Shown: positions 32,129-41,728, numbered from the stretch's first letter. The stretch is DNA of 64,000 nucleotides from Pseudomonas monteilii (GCA_001534745.1 CP013997.1:3162001-3226000), one strand, 5' to 3'. Notes: a model not told the origin generated them from the letters alone. Translations and numbers: made by a program.

Positions 32129-34867
32129 ATGGACAGCATTTCCCCTACCCTTCGTCGCATGGCCCATGAAGCCTTGATCGACTTCCCGCGCCCTGACGAA
32201 ATGGCCCAGCAGCTGCTCACCAAATGGCTGCTCACCCACGGCATCACCCTCTCGCCCCGTGATATCGACGTGGTGACGGTGCATTACCAATATGAGCCCT
32301 TGGGCGAAGGACGCAGCCATTTTCGGGAAAACGCCATCGTTCGGCAGAAGATGGACCTGGTCGGCGCCTTGCTCGCCAACTGGCAGGGCGAGACGGCCTC
32401 CGGTCATGGCGGCTTTCATTACGGCAACTGGGCCGGTCGGCCGCCGTCGGGACCGCTGCATCTGGTCGAGCGCCTGGCGCCCGTGGGGCCCTTCTCCAAT
32501 GCCGATGCGTACCAGGTCTTCAATGGCCTCTACCGACGCACCACGCCGGCGCAGTACAGCTCCGACACGTTGCTGCCGCTTCGTGCCGAGGCGTTCCAGG
32601 CCTTCATCTGGAGCCTGCGCTTCCATCAGCGGTTCAAGGAAGACCTGCAGCGGTATTGGCAGCGCCAGGAGAACACCTACCCGCGTGCCTTGCGAATCGC
32701 CCTGTTGGCCGCCTGCAACAAGCAGGTCGCTGAAGGCAGCCTGAACGCCTCGGCCCAGGCGCTGGTGTGGAAGGCCGCAGGCGTCGTCCCTGCCACGGGC
32801 CAGGTGCGGCTGTCGATGCTCAATGTGTATGGCTACAGCGCTGTCTCGATCCTGCGAATCGCCGATCCGCGCAGCCACCTGAACGTGCTGTACATCCCTG
32901 GCAACGCCTCGCCGCTGCACACGTTCGACACGGCCCTGGAGATGAAGCACTGGTTTGCCCGGCAGTGCCGGTCGGAGGAACGGCGAGAGGCGTTGCTGCA
33001 CCACTTCAAGCGGGCCGACTGGCCAGACGGGCTGGACTTCAGCGGCTTGCGCACGGCGCTGATCGGGTTGGGGGTATTCCCCGAGGTCCACCGCTTCAGC
33101 CCTGACCATCCCGGCTTTGCCACCAGCGGGCGCTGGGATCCGGAATACATCGTCGACTATCGGCCCGAACGCTACAGCCCGGCGATTTCGGGTGACCTGT
33201 TCGCGTACCTGGCCGGCCTGCAGCAGCAACGCGCCTACGCCGACGCCGACAATCAGATCGTCAGCAACCACCAGATCGAACGCGCGCACTGGGGCAGTTA
33301 CCTCAGGGTCAGCATCAACATCCTCATGCCCCTGGCCATCGTGGTGCCGCCTATCGCACCTCTGTTGGCCGTGGCGGGGGTGGTGCAGTTCAGCTTCGGC
33401 CTGGAACAGGTCATCCATGGCACCAGCCTGGAGGCCAAGGTCGAAGGCGTGGAACAGCAGGTGTTCGGCGTGCTCAACGCGCTGCCGCTGGCCGCCGAGG
33501 TGATCGGCCAGGCGCCCGCCCTGTTCGAATACCGTCGGCCTGGATTCGTCACCTGGGCCGACATGCGCGAGCAATTGAACCGCGCGCCTACGTCAGAAAC
33601 CGACATCGAACTGGCCGAGCTGACGCCGGCCACGGCCGCGTTCCGCCCGCCGACGGTGTACGAGCAGTCGGTGGAAACCCCGTTCTTCACCCAGGTCAAC
33701 GATGCCCTGTTCCCACAGTTTCGTGCCTACTTCGATGTGGACGGTTACCGTAGCGAAGAATCGGTGGAGTTCGAGCTGAGCAGCAACGCCTTCATCAAGA
33801 GCCGCGAAGTCAGAGACCCTGCCGCGCAACGCTGGGTCGCCAGCCCTGAGCCCCGTGGCGCCATGCAGCCGCTGGAGGGGACGCGCCCGGTCGACGATGC
33901 GGCGCGCATGGCCACGCTGCACAGCCTGGGTATCCATGTCGACCTGCCCCTGTCGGCGGCGCCCTTCGATGCCCTGCAAACCCGCGCGATCCCCAAGCGC
34001 GTGGCCAGCCTATGGGTCGGCGACCAAGTCATCGGGGACCCTTTTCTCGAGACGTTGGCCCATAACGCCCGGGCACTGCGTGGCAGCGACTACACGTTCG
34101 AACTGTACCTTTCCCGGCAGTCGACCCAGGCGTTCGAGCGCAACAGCGCCCTGCTGGCAGCGCGCGCGCCCGAGCTGTCGGTACGTGTGCTCGAGGACCA
34201 GCCGTTCTACCAGGACTTCGCCCACTCGGCGTGCTTCCCCCAGTTGCAGGCAGCCCTCAACGTCGCCGGTACGGGCGCAGGCAACTTCAGTTCAGCTTGT
34301 GACATCCTGCGCCTCCAGTTGCTCAAGCGACTCGGTGGCCTGTACCTGGATGCCGATGACCGCCTCCTGGTCACCACGGTGTCAGGTCAGCCGCATGCGC
34401 ACCTGTTCGACATCCCCCTGCGTACCACCGACGATGGCCTGCTCCTGGCGCCACCGGTCTCCAACGACCAACTGGGCCTGTACTTCAAGTTCAACAGCAG
34501 CATGATCGGTAGCCATCCGGACAATCCGACGCTCGATGCGGTGCTCGACGAGATGCAGGCACGGTACGCCGACGACACCAGCTTCTATGCCAGTCGGCCC
34601 GACGCCCAGCACGACCCGGTCGCCTTTGGCGCCTACGCCAGACGCCTCAACCGACTGACGGGGCCGGGCCTGCTGAACGATGTGATCGATGCCCGCCTGC
34701 CATGGCTGCGCCAGCTCAGGGAACTCTGCGTATTGATGGTCGCACCGGTGACCGACGTCCACCGGATGATCAACCTGCGTTGGTTGAATCAGTTGCTGCG
34801 CCTGCATCTGCCGCTGGATCGAGTGGCGAAGATCGGGCATGCGAACAGCTGGCGGACGGTGCGCTAG
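32129..34867 (+). CDS. Large TcdA/TcdB-type glycosyltransferase toxin-like protein, copy 1
   Basis: 912 residues. The N-terminal ~600 residues resemble the dermonecrotic-toxin-like domain annotated in many Pseudomonas large toxins. They include a hydrophobic hairpin (about 392-428, NILMPLAIVVPPIAPLLAVA) that could insert in membranes. The C-terminal ~290 residues match clostridial-type glucosyltransferases: W629 in LWVGD, D725 and R728 in CDILR, the metal-binding DxD (D741/D743 in LYLDADD), N789 in NSSMIG and a final NSW near the end. These imply transfer of a sugar from a nucleotide sugar to a target. No signal peptide. Target, secretion and function are unknown. Confidence 0.85.
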   Translation: MDSISPTLRRMAHEALIDFPRPDEMAQQLLTKWLLTHGITLSPRDIDVVTVHYQYEPLGEGRSHFRENAIVRQKMDLVGALLANWQGETASGHGGFHYGNWAGRPPSGPLHLVERLAPVGPFSNADAYQVFNGLYRRTTPAQYSSDTLLPLRAEAFQAFIWSLRFHQRFKEDLQRYWQRQENTYPRALRIALLAACNKQVAEGSLNASAQALVWKAAGVVPATGQVRLSMLNVYGYSAVSILRIADPRSHLNVLYIPGNASPLHTFDTALEMKHWFARQCRSEERREALLHHFKRADWPDGLDFSGLRTALIGLGVFPEVHRFSPDHPGFATSGRWDPEYIVDYRPERYSPAISGDLFAYLAGLQQQRAYADADNQIVSNHQIERAHWGSYLRVSINILMPLAIVVPPIAPLLAVAGVVQFSFGLEQVIHGTSLEAKVEGVEQQVFGVLNALPLAAEVIGQAPALFEYRRPGFVTWADMREQLNRAPTSETDIELAELTPATAAFRPPTVYEQSVETPFFTQVNDALFPQFRAYFDVDGYRSEESVEFELSSNAFIKSREVRDPAAQRWVASPEPRGAMQPLEGTRPVDDAARMATLHSLGIHVDLPLSAAPFDALQTRAIPKRVASLWVGDQVIGDPFLETLAHNARALRGSDYTFELYLSRQSTQAFERNSALLAARAPELSVRVLEDQPFYQDFAHSACFPQLQAALNVAGTGAGNFSSACDILRLQLLKRLGGLYLDADDRLLVTTVSGQPHAHLFDIPLRTTDDGLLLAPPVSNDQLGLYFKFNSSMIGSHPDNPTLDAVLDEMQARYADDTSFYASRPDAQHDPVAFGAYARRLNRLTGPGLLNDVIDARLPWLRQLRELCVLMVAPVTDVHRMINLRWLNQLLRLHLPLDRVAKIGHANSWRTVR

Positions 34868-34977
34868 GCTCTGTGCGGACAGTCGCCGAGCGGCGAGCAG
34901 CGAATGGGCATTATCTACCGCACGCTGCGCCGCTCAGTGGTGAACGCTTCTGGGTTCCTGACACCTGGAGAGTTCCC

Positions 34978-37713
34978 ATGACCCACACCGGTATCAACGC
35001 CCAAGGCGTACAACGCGTGCGCGATCACCTTGCACGGCTGCCACGTCCTGATCGCGAAGCGCAAAAGGCCCTTGCCAGTTGGCTGCACAGCCAGGGCATC
35101 AGCCTCGAACCCGATGCGATCGACGTGGTGACGCTGCACCTGCAACCCCAGGCATCGGGGCGCTACCACGCACAGATCGTGCAGCGTACCCGCCTGCCAC
35201 AGGCGGTGCTGATCAACTGGCAGGGCGAATCGGCCAACGATCTCTTCGGCGCCCTGATGGCCGCGCCCTGGGCCGGGCACTTCCCCACGGATGGCGCGAT
35301 CGACGTGGTCGAAGCGCTCGACCCTCTGCCCCCGCTGTCGAATTCATCGCCCTATGCCGTCTTCAATGGTCTGTTCCAGCGCTGTGAACCGGCTCGATTC
35401 GATACGTCGACCCTGATCGACATCCCTGCCGAAAGCCTGCAGCGCCACATCGAGTCCCTGGACTTTCACACCCGCTACAAGAAGCAGCTCGAACATTACT
35501 GGCAGGCTCACCTGGACGAATACCGTCTATGCGGCAAGCTCAACGTCGTCGCTGCCTGCAACAAACAGGTGACCGAAGGCAGCCTTGGCGAAGCGGCGCG
35601 TCGGCTGGTCTGGCAGGCCACGGACCTGCTTGCGCGCAGCCCCACGTTCCAGGCACGGTGGCTCAACATTTATGGCTACGTGTCGACCGACCTGCTTTGC
35701 CTGCACGATACCCATAGTGATCTGACGGTCCTGTATGTGCCTGGCAACAGCGCTCCATTGCTGGAGTTCGCCAGCCAGGACCTGCTCAGGGACTGGATCG
35801 GCGAGCAGTGCAAGGATGCGCTCAAGCGCCGTCATCTGAAACGCCACTTCCGCCTGGCCGACGGTCCTCAAGGCGTCGATTTCAGCGGCCTGGACACCGC
35901 CATGGAAGGGCTGGGCGTCTATCCTCGGCGTCATCGCCTGCCACCGGAACACGGCTTCTTCAACGATGACGGCACGTGGCCGCCGCGCACCTATGTCCAG
36001 TACCGTCCCGACACCTACAGCCCAGCGCTGGAAGGCGATCTGTTTCAAGCCCTGGCCGAGCGGCAGCGTCAGCGAAGCCTGGACGATGCCGACTTTCTGA
36101 TCACCAGCACCGGGGAGGTTCGCGAACGACGCTGGCGCCACTACCTGACCAACACCCTCAACCTGCTTCTGCCACTGTCCTTCGTCGTGCCCGGCCTGGC
36201 GCCTCTGCTCGCGGTAGGCGGCATCGTCCAGCTGGGCGTTGGCCTGGACGAAGCGATCAATGGCAAGACGTTGCACGACAAGCTGGACGGCATTGGCGAC
36301 ATCACCTACGGCCTTTTCAATGCCGTGCCCGGCCTCGCGTCCGTCACCCGCGAAGCTGATGGGCTGTTCCAGACCTGGCGCGAGGGATTTGTCGTGCCCA
36401 CCCGTCTCGACGGACAGATCGGCTATCCGCTCAGCCCCCTCGATCCACCCCACTGGCCAGAGGTGGACATCGCTCCGTTCTTCGATCGCCCCTTGCGCAT
36501 CGAGCCTTTGGTCGACGGCGACGCTGGCGTGGCCAAGGCGATTTCCCGTTATCCACGCTATGACGGTCGCAACGATATCCTGCGAGGCTATTACGAACCT
36601 GCGCCCGGTTATCTGGACACGCTTGAACTGGTCTACGACATGCAAACCAATCTGTTCTTGCTCGAGGACGAACTCAACGAGGTGGAGCCACAGTACTATG
36701 AGCCCGACCTGGGCACGGGCAACCTGCGCAAGACGAGCACGGCCAATCGTGAGGTGACTGACGCCATGCGCACGGCGACGTTGCGCGCCCTGGGCATCGA
36801 CCTGCCGCTGCCCGTCGAGCTGCCACCTGCCGTTCCGGAAGGTGCCACGCCCCTGCTCAAACAGATTACCGCCCTGTGGGTGGGCGACAAGCAGCTCGAA
36901 GCGCCGGTGCTGGAGAACCTCGCCCACAATGCCCGGGCGCTGACCGACAGTGCCTATCGGTACCGGCTGATGCTGTCCAGGCGCAGTACCGAGGTCTTCG
37001 CCTACAACCTCGCGCAGCTCGAGAGACAGGTGCCAGGGCTCGAGGTCCTGGTGCTGGAGGATCAAGACTTCTACCGGTCGTTCGAACAAAGTTCGAACTA
37101 CGCGCATTACCAGGCGGCACTGGGGGACGGTGGTCAAACGAGCAACTACGCCTCAGCCGCCGATGTCTTGCGCTACCCGATGTTGCACAGCGAAGGGGGC
37201 ATCTACATGGACGTCGACGATACACTGGTGCTGGATCCTGACACTGGCAAAGCCGCGCTCGCCGAGGTCGAGCTGGCCGCGACGCCAGAAGGTCTGCTGC
37301 TGCAACCGCCGGTGCAAAACGATCTCATGGGCCTGGACTCGGCCTACAACAACAGCATGATCGGCAGCCATGCCGGTAACCCAACGTTGCTGGCCGTCAG
37401 CCAAGAGATGCATGGGCGCTATCTGGCTACCGTGGAGCCTTATCCCCTACGCCCGGATCGCCTGGCCGACCCGGCCGCGTTCAAGCGCTACGCCAGGCAG
37501 GTGAGTCGGCTCACGGGCCCCGGCCTGCTCACCGATGTGATCGACCGCACGCTGCCAGACTTGTACAGGCTGCGACAACTGGAGCATCTGTACATGATTC
37601 CGCGCATCAACAGCTACCAGTTCATCGACCTGGACGAGGTGAATGCGCTGCGTACCGCACGCTTCCCCCTGGCTCGCCTAGCGCAGATCGGCAGACTTCA
37701 CTCCTGGGCCTGA
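34978..37713 (+). CDS. Large TcdA/TcdB-type glycosyltransferase toxin-like protein, copy 2
   Basis: 911 residues from ATG 34978. An upstream open extension (to 34702) overlaps copy 1 and is not used. Co-linear paralogue of copy 1 along its full length: ITLSPRDIDVVTVH versus ISLEPDAIDVVTLH near residue 45, a hydrophobic hairpin at about 390-430, LWVGDKQLE (W634), ADVLR (D729, R732), DxD in IYMDVDD (D745/D747), NNSMIG (N792) and a final HSW. Sequence divergence is high, so the duplication is old or the copies are under diversifying pressure. A 110-base gap separates them. Confidence 0.85.
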   Translation: MTHTGINAQGVQRVRDHLARLPRPDREAQKALASWLHSQGISLEPDAIDVVTLHLQPQASGRYHAQIVQRTRLPQAVLINWQGESANDLFGALMAAPWAGHFPTDGAIDVVEALDPLPPLSNSSPYAVFNGLFQRCEPARFDTSTLIDIPAESLQRHIESLDFHTRYKKQLEHYWQAHLDEYRLCGKLNVVAACNKQVTEGSLGEAARRLVWQATDLLARSPTFQARWLNIYGYVSTDLLCLHDTHSDLTVLYVPGNSAPLLEFASQDLLRDWIGEQCKDALKRRHLKRHFRLADGPQGVDFSGLDTAMEGLGVYPRRHRLPPEHGFFNDDGTWPPRTYVQYRPDTYSPALEGDLFQALAERQRQRSLDDADFLITSTGEVRERRWRHYLTNTLNLLLPLSFVVPGLAPLLAVGGIVQLGVGLDEAINGKTLHDKLDGIGDITYGLFNAVPGLASVTREADGLFQTWREGFVVPTRLDGQIGYPLSPLDPPHWPEVDIAPFFDRPLRIEPLVDGDAGVAKAISRYPRYDGRNDILRGYYEPAPGYLDTLELVYDMQTNLFLLEDELNEVEPQYYEPDLGTGNLRKTSTANREVTDAMRTATLRALGIDLPLPVELPPAVPEGATPLLKQITALWVGDKQLEAPVLENLAHNARALTDSAYRYRLMLSRRSTEVFAYNLAQLERQVPGLEVLVLEDQDFYRSFEQSSNYAHYQAALGDGGQTSNYASAADVLRYPMLHSEGGIYMDVDDTLVLDPDTGKAALAEVELAATPEGLLLQPPVQNDLMGLDSAYNNSMIGSHAGNPTLLAVSQEMHGRYLATVEPYPLRPDRLADPAAFKRYARQVSRLTGPGLLTDVIDRTLPDLYRLRQLEHLYMIPRINSYQFIDLDEVNALRTARFPLARLAQIGRLHSWA

Positions 37714-37820
37714 AGCGCAGCCACCCTGGCGCCTGCTGTCATGCAGGGAGCATGACGATCAGGCAGGGTATCGCGATCCCTGTGCACCCACGTCGGCACC
37801 TGGCAAAAACCATACGCCCT

Positions 37821-38104
37821 CCTATAGAACAAGAAATAGGTTGTTGATTTCGAAGGAAATAATTTTAGAATTTTGTGGGCCCTGCGGGCCCAATCGCGGC
37901 ACAGGGGCCGCTCCCACAGGTGACCGTGATAGCCTGCAACCCTGCGGTGGGGCTACGGGTGTAGGAGCGGCCCCTGCCGGGGCGCCGGACCGGCCGCGAT
38001 GGGCCGCAAAGCGGCCCTAAAATCAGTTAGCAATGAAGCTCCGGATCCTGTCAGCTATCGACATGTTCTTTGCGCGACAGCGCAGCGCCAAGGCGCCAGG
38101 CGGG
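37821..38104 (+). repeat. Composite hairpin repeat, copy A
   Basis: Fills most of the 417-base gap after the toxin pair; 37714-37820 and 38105-38130 show nothing recognised. An AT-rich left end (TTGTTGATTT, then GGAAATAATTTTAGAA), hairpin GGGCCCTGCGGGCCC, a long pairing GGGGCCGCTCC with GGAGCGGCCCC, a GGGGCGCCGGACCGGCC insert, hairpin GGGCCGCAAAGCGGCCC, and a right end with TTAGCAATGAAGCTCCGGAT and GCGCGACAGCGC. Copies B and C match over nearly the full length. Confidence 0.85.
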
Positions 38105-38130
38105 CTCGTACAAAAGCCGTGCCGTGGCGA

Positions 38131-38526
38131 CTAGTCGCTACGGTGCAGCTTGCTCATCAACCGTGCCTCGGCCTGGGTCAGGCCACAGGACTGGGTCAGT
38201 TCCTCGACGCTGGCCCCCATGCCGACCAGCTTCGCCGCCTGGTGATAGGTCAGGCTCTTGGGGTCGCGCTGCTCGAGCTGCTGCAGCTTCTCGGGCAACG
38301 GCTCGACCAGCAGACGCAGCTCGTGCAGCATGTCGCCCATGCGCACGGTGCCGTTCTGGTAGTCGTCCAGGCGCTTGGCCAGGTCCTTGATGCGCTGGTC
38401 GCGCAGGGCATCGCCCAATGCCTGCTCGACGAGCAACTGGCGCTGGCGCTTGATGTGGTTGAGGAACAGCCACAGGCTCACGGCCCAGAGCAGCGCCAGG
38501 AACAGCAAGCCTGCTTCGAAGATCAA
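38131..38526 (-). CDS. DUF2802 membrane-anchored protein downstream of cheW
   Basis: 131 residues from TTG 38526, one base after the cheW stop, so probably translationally coupled. One N-terminal membrane helix (about 6-22, GLLFLALLWAVSLWLFL) is followed by an alpha-helical charged region and a C-terminal helix-turn-like part (AAKLVGMGASVEELTQSCGLTQAEARLM). It is a fixed neighbour of cheW in pseudomonads; function is unknown. Last gene of the chemotaxis/flagellar run. Confidence 0.85.
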   Translation of the reverse strand: MIFEAGLLFLALLWAVSLWLFLNHIKRQRQLLVEQALGDALRDQRIKDLAKRLDDYQNGTVRMGDMLHELRLLVEPLPEKLQQLEQRDPKSLTYHQAAKLVGMGASVEELTQSCGLTQAEARLMSKLHRSD

Positions 38527-38527
38527 C

Positions 38528-39007
38528 TCAGATGCTCTCCAGCTCGGACCACTCTTCCTCGGTCATCATCTTGTCCAGCTCGACCAGGATCAGCAGCTCG
38601 CCATTCTTGTTGCACACGCCCTGGATGAACTTGGCCGACTCGTCGTTGCCCACGTTCGGCGCGGTCTCGATCTCGGACTGGCGCAGGTAGACCACCTCGG
38701 CCACGCTGTCGACCAGGATGCCCACGACCTGCTTGTCCGCCTCGATGATCACGATACGGGTGTTGTCGGTCACTTCGGTGGGCATCAGGCCAAAGCGCTG
38801 ACGGGTGTCGATCACCGTCACCACGTTGCCGCGCAGGTTGATGATCCCCAGCACGTAGCTCGGGGCACCCGGCACCGGCGCGATCTCGGTGTAGCGCAAG
38901 ACTTCCTGCACCTGCATGACGTTGATGCCATACGACTCGTTGTCCAGGCGGAAGGTGACCCACTGCAGGATCGGATCTTCGGAACCCTGTGCTGACGACT
39001 TCTTCAT
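38528..39007 (-). CDS. cheW: Chemotaxis coupling protein CheW
   Basis: 159 residues, a single CheW domain: LQWVTFRLDNESYGINVMQVQEV, VPGAPSYVLGIINLRGNVV, VGILVDSVAEVVYL. It links CheA to chemoreceptors in the polar array. It follows parP by 64 bases and precedes the DUF2802 gene. Confidence 0.96.
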   Translation of the reverse strand: MKKSSAQGSEDPILQWVTFRLDNESYGINVMQVQEVLRYTEIAPVPGAPSYVLGIINLRGNVVTVIDTRQRFGLMPTEVTDNTRIVIIEADKQVVGILVDSVAEVVYLRQSEIETAPNVGNDESAKFIQGVCNKNGELLILVELDKMMTEEEWSELESI

Positions 39008-39071
39008 TACCCTACCCTCGAAAGCCGCGCGGTGGCGGTCTGTGCTGCGTGAGTGCGCAAAATGCGCGTAT

Positions 39072-40004
39072 TCATTTACCGGCCTGCATCTGCTTGACGG
39101 CGCCGCTGGCGATCAGTTCGGCCAGCTCGGCAACGTCCAGCAAGGCACACATGTGCTCGATCACCGTGCCGGCCAGCCAGGGCCGCTGGCCCCGCTGACT
39201 GCGCCACTTGATCTCGCTGGGGTCCAGGCGCAGGGAGCGGCTGACCTGGTGCACGGCCAGCCCCCATTCATAGCCCTGGACCGAAATCACATACTGCAAA
39301 CCCTGGCGGAAATCGTCCCGGTAGCGGTCCGGCATCACCCAGCGCGCGGTGTCCAGGACCTTGAGGTTGCCCGCCTGGCAGGACAGGATGCCCAGGAACC
39401 AGTCGGGCTGGCCGAACAATGGCGTGAGCTCCTGGCCGGCCAGCGGATAGATCGACCCCAGGCACACCAAGGGCACGGCCAGGGTCAACCCGGCTACGTC
39501 GAACAGCAGGCATTCGAACGGCTCGGCACCCCAGGCCGGACGCCCGTCCGGCGTGGACGGCAGCCGCGGCCCCATGACGTGGGGACGGTGCAACTCGGCC
39601 AGCGGGGCGATGGGCTCAGGCGCGACGGGCGCATCGGCCTGCGGCGGCACGGCAGGCACGTTGACCGGTTCGGCAACCGGGTGCAGGGCCACGACCTCAG
39701 CCTCTTGCACCGGCAGGACCGGCTCGCGCACCGGCAGCACCGTGGTCAGCGCCAGCGGCGCAGGCGGCTCGGCGTAGGGGCGCGGCTCGTGCGAGGTGCG
39801 CGAGACACGCGCGTCGCGGACCTGCTCCTCGAGCACCGCCGCCTGGAATTCATCGTTGGCGACCGGTACCTGGGCAGCGATCGTCACCGCGACGGGTGCG
39901 GGCACGGGGGCGTCGAACGCTTCGGTCGCCTCCTGCAGCAGACCATCGAGGTAGGACTGCAAGGCCACTTGCGGACGGGTCGTGGTGGGCCGGGCTGGAC
40001 TCAT
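39072..40004 (-). CDS. parP: CheW-domain polar localisation protein ParP
   Basis: 310 residues: a long Ala/Pro/Val-rich N-terminal linker (about 20-160) and a C-terminal CheW-like domain (about 175-300; FECLLFDVAGLTLAVPL, WFLGILSCQAGNLKVLD). ParP couples chemotaxis arrays to the polar ParC ATPase through CheA. The gene overlaps parC by one base (TGATG), matching the parC-parP pair known from Vibrio and Pseudomonas. Confidence 0.87.
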   Translation of the reverse strand: MSPARPTTTRPQVALQSYLDGLLQEATEAFDAPVPAPVAVTIAAQVPVANDEFQAAVLEEQVRDARVSRTSHEPRPYAEPPAPLALTTVLPVREPVLPVQEAEVVALHPVAEPVNVPAVPPQADAPVAPEPIAPLAELHRPHVMGPRLPSTPDGRPAWGAEPFECLLFDVAGLTLAVPLVCLGSIYPLAGQELTPLFGQPDWFLGILSCQAGNLKVLDTARWVMPDRYRDDFRQGLQYVISVQGYEWGLAVHQVSRSLRLDPSEIKWRSQRGQRPWLAGTVIEHMCALLDVAELAELIASGAVKQMQAGK

Positions 40005-40792
40005 CAGGCTACCTGCAGGCTGGAACGAGGGGTCAGCAAGTGCTTGAGCAACGCCCGGTAGGCGATGATGCCGCGACTCTTGCCATCGTGTTGCGAAGGC
40101 GTGACACCGGCGCGACTGGCATCGCGCAGCCGGGTGTCCACCGGAATGTAGCCTTCCCAGACGTGCGCGGGATGCGCGTCACGCAGGAACTTCAACGTGC
40201 CCATCGAGGCCTGGGTACGGCGATCGAACAGGGTCGGCACGATGGTGTACGGCAAGGCCTGCTTGCGCGAACGGTTGATCATGCTCAGGGTGGTGATCAT
40301 CCGCTCCAGCCCCTTGACCGCGAGAAACTCGGTCTGCACCGGCACCACCAGCTGCTGGCTGGCGGCCAGGGCGTTGACCATCAGCACCCCAAGCAAGGGC
40401 GGGCTGTCGATCAGCGCGAAATCGAAGTCCTGCCACAGCTGCGCCAGACTCTTGGCGATCACCAGCCCCAGGCCGCCATGGCCAGGCGACTGGCGCTCGA
40501 GCACGGCCAGGGCGGTGCTCGACGGCAGCAGTGCAATACGCTCGTGGCTGGTCGGCAGCAGCAACTGGCCGGGCAGCCCATCGGGCACGGCGCCCTGGTT
40601 CACGAACAGGTCATAGCAACTGTGCTCGAGCACATCCGGATCGTGCCCGAAGTAACTGGTCATCGAGCCGTGCGGGTCGAGGTCGACGACGAGCACGCGC
40701 TTGCCCGCATCGGCCAGCAGGCCGGCCAAGGCGATGGTCGTGGTGGTCTTGCCGACTCCACCTTTCTGATTGGCTACTGCCCAGACTCTCAT
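40004..40792 (-). CDS. parC: ParA-like ATPase ParC for chemotaxis array placement
   Basis: 262 residues from ATG 40792 (MRVWAVANQKGGVGKTT). The deviant Walker A KGGVGKTT sits at residues 10-17, Walker A' in VLVVDLDPHGSMT and Walker B in FALIDSPPLLG. A member of the MinD/ParA group, used to seat chemotaxis arrays at the flagellated pole. Its place between motD and parP separates it from the chromosomal ParA. The longer frame upstream runs into motD and is rejected. Confidence 0.9.
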   Translation of the reverse strand: MRVWAVANQKGGVGKTTTTIALAGLLADAGKRVLVVDLDPHGSMTSYFGHDPDVLEHSCYDLFVNQGAVPDGLPGQLLLPTSHERIALLPSSTALAVLERQSPGHGGLGLVIAKSLAQLWQDFDFALIDSPPLLGVLMVNALAASQQLVVPVQTEFLAVKGLERMITTLSMINRSRKQALPYTIVPTLFDRRTQASMGTLKFLRDAHPAHVWEGYIPVDTRLRDASRAGVTPSQHDGKSRGIIAYRALLKHLLTPRSSLQVA

Positions 40793-40838
40793 CGTGCGTG
40801 TTTCCACCCGGTGGCCCAGAAGCCCTGTCGGGAACGGT

Positions 40839-41726
40839 TCAAGAAGACGGTGACGTAGATTTGACGGAACCCGCCGACTCCGACGTCGCTGGCGATGCCG
40901 GTGCACGTTGTGTGCCAGCCCGCTGCAACGCGGCATCGGGTGTGGCATTGGCGCTGCCCGAACCGGTCAGGCTGCGACGCACCTCGAGGTTGCGCGAGAT
41001 CACCAGTACCACTCGACGGTTGCGCGAGCGGCCTTCGGCGGTGTCGTTGCTCGCCACCGGCTGGTACTCGCCGTAACCGACCGCGGCCAGGCGCCCCGGG
41101 TTCACCCCTTCCATGGCCAGCAGGCGCACGATGCTCGCCGAGCGCGCCGCTGACAGCTCCCAGTTGGTCGGGTATTGCGCCGTGCTGATCGGCAGGTTGT
41201 CGGTGAACCCTTCGACGTGCACCGGGTTGGCGAACGGCTTGAGGATGTTGGCGACCTTCTCGAGGATGCCGAACGCCGCGTCGCTGGGCATGGCGTCACC
41301 GCTGCCGAACAGCAGCGCCGAGTTGAGTTCGATCTCGATCCACAGCTCGTTGCCGCGCACGGTCATCTGTTTGGCGTCGATCAGGTCGCCAAAGGCCTGG
41401 CGCACGTCGTCGGCGATCTGGGTCAAAGCCTCGCTGGAGCTCTGCCCGAGCCCGGCGTCGGTCTGCTCGCTGTCCTTGATCAGCGGCTGCGCCGGGCGCA
41501 CGCCCAGCGGCTGGTCCTCGCCTACCGGGATGGGCCGGGTGCTGCGGGCCGGGTCATTGAATACCCCGACCAATGCCTGGGAAATCACCTTGTACTTGCC
41601 TTCGTTGATCGAGGAAATCGAATACATCACCACGAAAAAGGCGAACAGCAAGGTGATGAAGTCGGCGTACGACACCAGCCAGCGGTCGTGGTTGACGGGT
41701 TCCTCGGTGCGATGGCGACGGCGCAT
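40839..41726 (-). CDS. motD: Flagellar motor stator protein MotD
   Basis: 295 residues. A single N-terminal membrane helix contains the proton-channel Asp in WLVSYADFITLLFAFFVVMY (Asp22 region). The C-terminal OmpA/MotB peptidoglycan-binding domain (about 120-245) has SAARSASIVRLLAMEGVNPGRLAAVGYGE. With MotC it forms the second stator set of pseudomonads, important for swarming. It starts 2 bases after the motC stop. Confidence 0.95.
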   Translation of the reverse strand: MRRRHRTEEPVNHDRWLVSYADFITLLFAFFVVMYSISSINEGKYKVISQALVGVFNDPARSTRPIPVGEDQPLGVRPAQPLIKDSEQTDAGLGQSSSEALTQIADDVRQAFGDLIDAKQMTVRGNELWIEIELNSALLFGSGDAMPSDAAFGILEKVANILKPFANPVHVEGFTDNLPISTAQYPTNWELSAARSASIVRLLAMEGVNPGRLAAVGYGEYQPVASNDTAEGRSRNRRVVLVISRNLEVRRSLTGSGSANATPDAALQRAGTQRAPASPATSESAGSVKSTSPSS

Positions 41727-41728
41727 GG

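Noticed and set aside
34702..34977. N-terminal extension of the second toxin-like protein
   Set aside because: It overlaps the end of copy 1 in another frame; copy 1 alignment supports the ATG at 34978.
38120..38141. Near-palindrome at the end of the DUF2802 gene as terminator
   Set aside because: It overlaps the stop codon and has no following T tract.
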